A stretch of DNA of 43,958 bases, taken from Acidobacteriota bacterium (GTDB taxonomy: Bacteria > Acidobacteriota > UBA6911). Location of the stretch: positions 1-43,958 of the forward strand of contig JAFGAO010000179.1 of the NCBI GenBank assembly GCA_016933615.1, written 5' to 3'. Made by a program: the position numbers and the translations under genes. The notes under the pieces are model-generated. The model had not been told where the DNA came from, did not search any database, and saw only the letters and a list, made by a program, of their open reading frames with translations. This document shows, piece after piece, positions 43,021 through 43,958 of the stretch. Every line of letters starts with the position of its first letter. Positions within the stretch are counted from its first letter, which is position 1.

Positions 43021-43899
43021 TCAGCGCAGCTCGGAAAGGGTTTTTATGAAGCGTCCGAGAAGCGGAGACGCATTGTCGCGGCGCCAGACGGCCGCGAGTT
43101 CGGACAAAGGGGGCTCGACCTTGAGCTTTTTATAAGCCACGCCCTTGACGTGAATGGACTGAAACGACTCCGGAACCAGCGAAACCCCCAGGCCGGCCGC
43201 CACCAGCAGGAGCCCGGTCTGGAGCAAACGCGTATTGTGAATGCGCTCGGGGCGCACACCGGCCCGCTGGTAGGCGCTGCGAACCTGCTCATAAAAACCG
43301 GAGCTCGAATGCGCGGCGGGCATGATCGCGGGCCAGGCGGCCAGATCCTTCATGCCGACGCGCCTCGAGCGCGCCAGTTTGCAGGAGGCCGGGACGGCCA
43401 CGATCAGGCGGTCGCGGGCGACCACCATCGACTTAAAAATATCCTGGGACAGTTTGGCGTGCACGAAACCGACATCCAGCTGCCCCCGGTAAAGCCCGTC
43501 GACCTGCTCCCCCGCGGCGAGCTCGTTCAGTTCCACCTCGGCCCGCGGCGCCTCCTTCTGCAGCTGTTTCATTGCGGCCGGCAGCACGCGGATAGCGGCC
43601 GTGCTGACGAAGCCGACCCGGATGCTGCCGGCGTCGCCGCTTTCAACCTTCCTGGCATTCGACACCGCCTGATCCGCCTGCTTGAGAATGCGCTGCGCGT
43701 TTTCGTAAAAAGCTTTTCCGGCGGTCGTGAGGCTGACATTGTGGCGGGAGCGCTCGAAGAGGGTCACGCCGATTTCCGCTTCCAGCTGCTTGATCTGCTG
43801 CGAGAGCGCCGGCTGGGCCACGTGCATGATCTCGGCGGCGTGGCGGAAATGCAGCTGCTCCGCAACCGCGACGAAATACCGCAGATGCCTCAATTCCAA
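43021..43899 (-). CDS. LysR-type transcriptional regulator
   Basis: 292 residues with a TTG start preceded by GGGAGG, 6 nt away. Winged helix-turn-helix at the N-terminus (L-R-Y-F-V-A-V-A-E, A-Q-P-A-L-S-Q-Q-I-K-Q-L-E), then the effector domain; nearest to BenM/CatM/CbnR-like regulators of aromatic or acid catabolism. Lies directly upstream of the CoA-transferase operon on the same strand (144 bp gap), so it probably controls that operon. The effector is unknown. Confidence 0.95.
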   Translation of the reverse strand: MELRHLRYFVAVAEQLHFRHAAEIMHVAQPALSQQIKQLEAEIGVTLFERSRHNVSLTTAGKAFYENAQRILKQADQAVSNARKVESGDAGSIRVGFVSTAAIRVLPAAMKQLQKEAPRAEVELNELAAGEQVDGLYRGQLDVGFVHAKLSQDIFKSMVVARDRLIVAVPASCKLARSRRVGMKDLAAWPAIMPAAHSSSGFYEQVRSAYQRAGVRPERIHNTRLLQTGLLLVAAGLGVSLVPESFQSIHVKGVAYKKLKVEPPLSELAAVWRRDNASPLLGRFIKTLSELR

Positions 43900-43958
43900 C
43901 GTTCACCTCCCGGCAAATGCCCCGGACGGGCGGACAATAATACAGACGGGGTACGGAT

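Noticed and set aside
1-43958. tRNA, rRNA, CRISPR or prophage
   Set aside because: No T-loop, repeat-spacer pattern, ribosomal core sequence or phage gene was seen when reading both strands, although short RNAs cannot be excluded by eye.

Overview
The window looks like a chromosomal segment of an uncultured, GC-rich, strictly anaerobic deltaproteobacterial-type bacterium (Desulfobacterota or a syntrophic relative). This is inferred from gene content: a tungsten-type aldehyde:ferredoxin oxidoreductase, an HndC-like NADH dehydrogenase module, PEP-CTERM sorting, selenoproteins, monomeric isocitrate dehydrogenase, methanofuran-type cofactor genes and CoA-transferases. No rRNA, tRNA, CRISPR array, transposase or phage gene was recognised.

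Layout. Positions 1-1500 hold the tail of a sigma-54 activator and a PEP-CTERM surface protein with a near-perfect -24/-12 promoter and an upstream palindrome. Positions 1496-5061 form an NADH-oxidising flavin/Fe-S module whose NuoE-like subunit is fused to a response-regulator receiver domain. Positions 5333-10442 carry an exported methyltransferase, a short-chain dehydrogenase, a selenoprotein and a class III aminotransferase. Positions 10510-15651 hold a TauE-like exporter, an RHH/PIN toxin-antitoxin pair, a methyltransferase, an acetyltransferase, an aquaporin and an unknown partner. Positions 15714-23745 (mostly minus strand) hold a Lon-like protease, zinc-ribbon proteins, an AOR, a glycine-pentad protein, a metallopeptidase and a cold-shock protein. 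Positions 24168-28838 hold an RND-pump relic, a second selenoprotein and a rifampin-phosphotransferase-like enzyme coupled to a PPOX protein. Positions 29054-35667 hold a DCC protein, MntP, MfnB/MfnE/MfnF and monomeric Icd. The right end holds a LuxR regulator with a degenerate receiver, PilZ, a secreted zincin, and a LysR-flanked acyl-CoA cluster (two CoA-transferase types, nitroreductase and an unknown Cys/His protein).

The most notable content is a pair of paralogous exported selenoproteins at 7274-8998 (+) and 24349-26061 (-). In each, an in-frame TGA splits what simple gene finding would report as two ORFs. Protein similarity between the two copies runs straight through the TGA, both show U-S-x-C, both have a hairpin just after the TGA, and neither downstream half has a credible start site. 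The N-terminal part resembles the UGSC-type (seleno)protein domain; the roughly 430-residue C-terminal part has no function that I can name. The second unusual item is the receiver-NuoE fusion, which suggests signal-controlled assembly or activity of an NADH dehydrogenase module.
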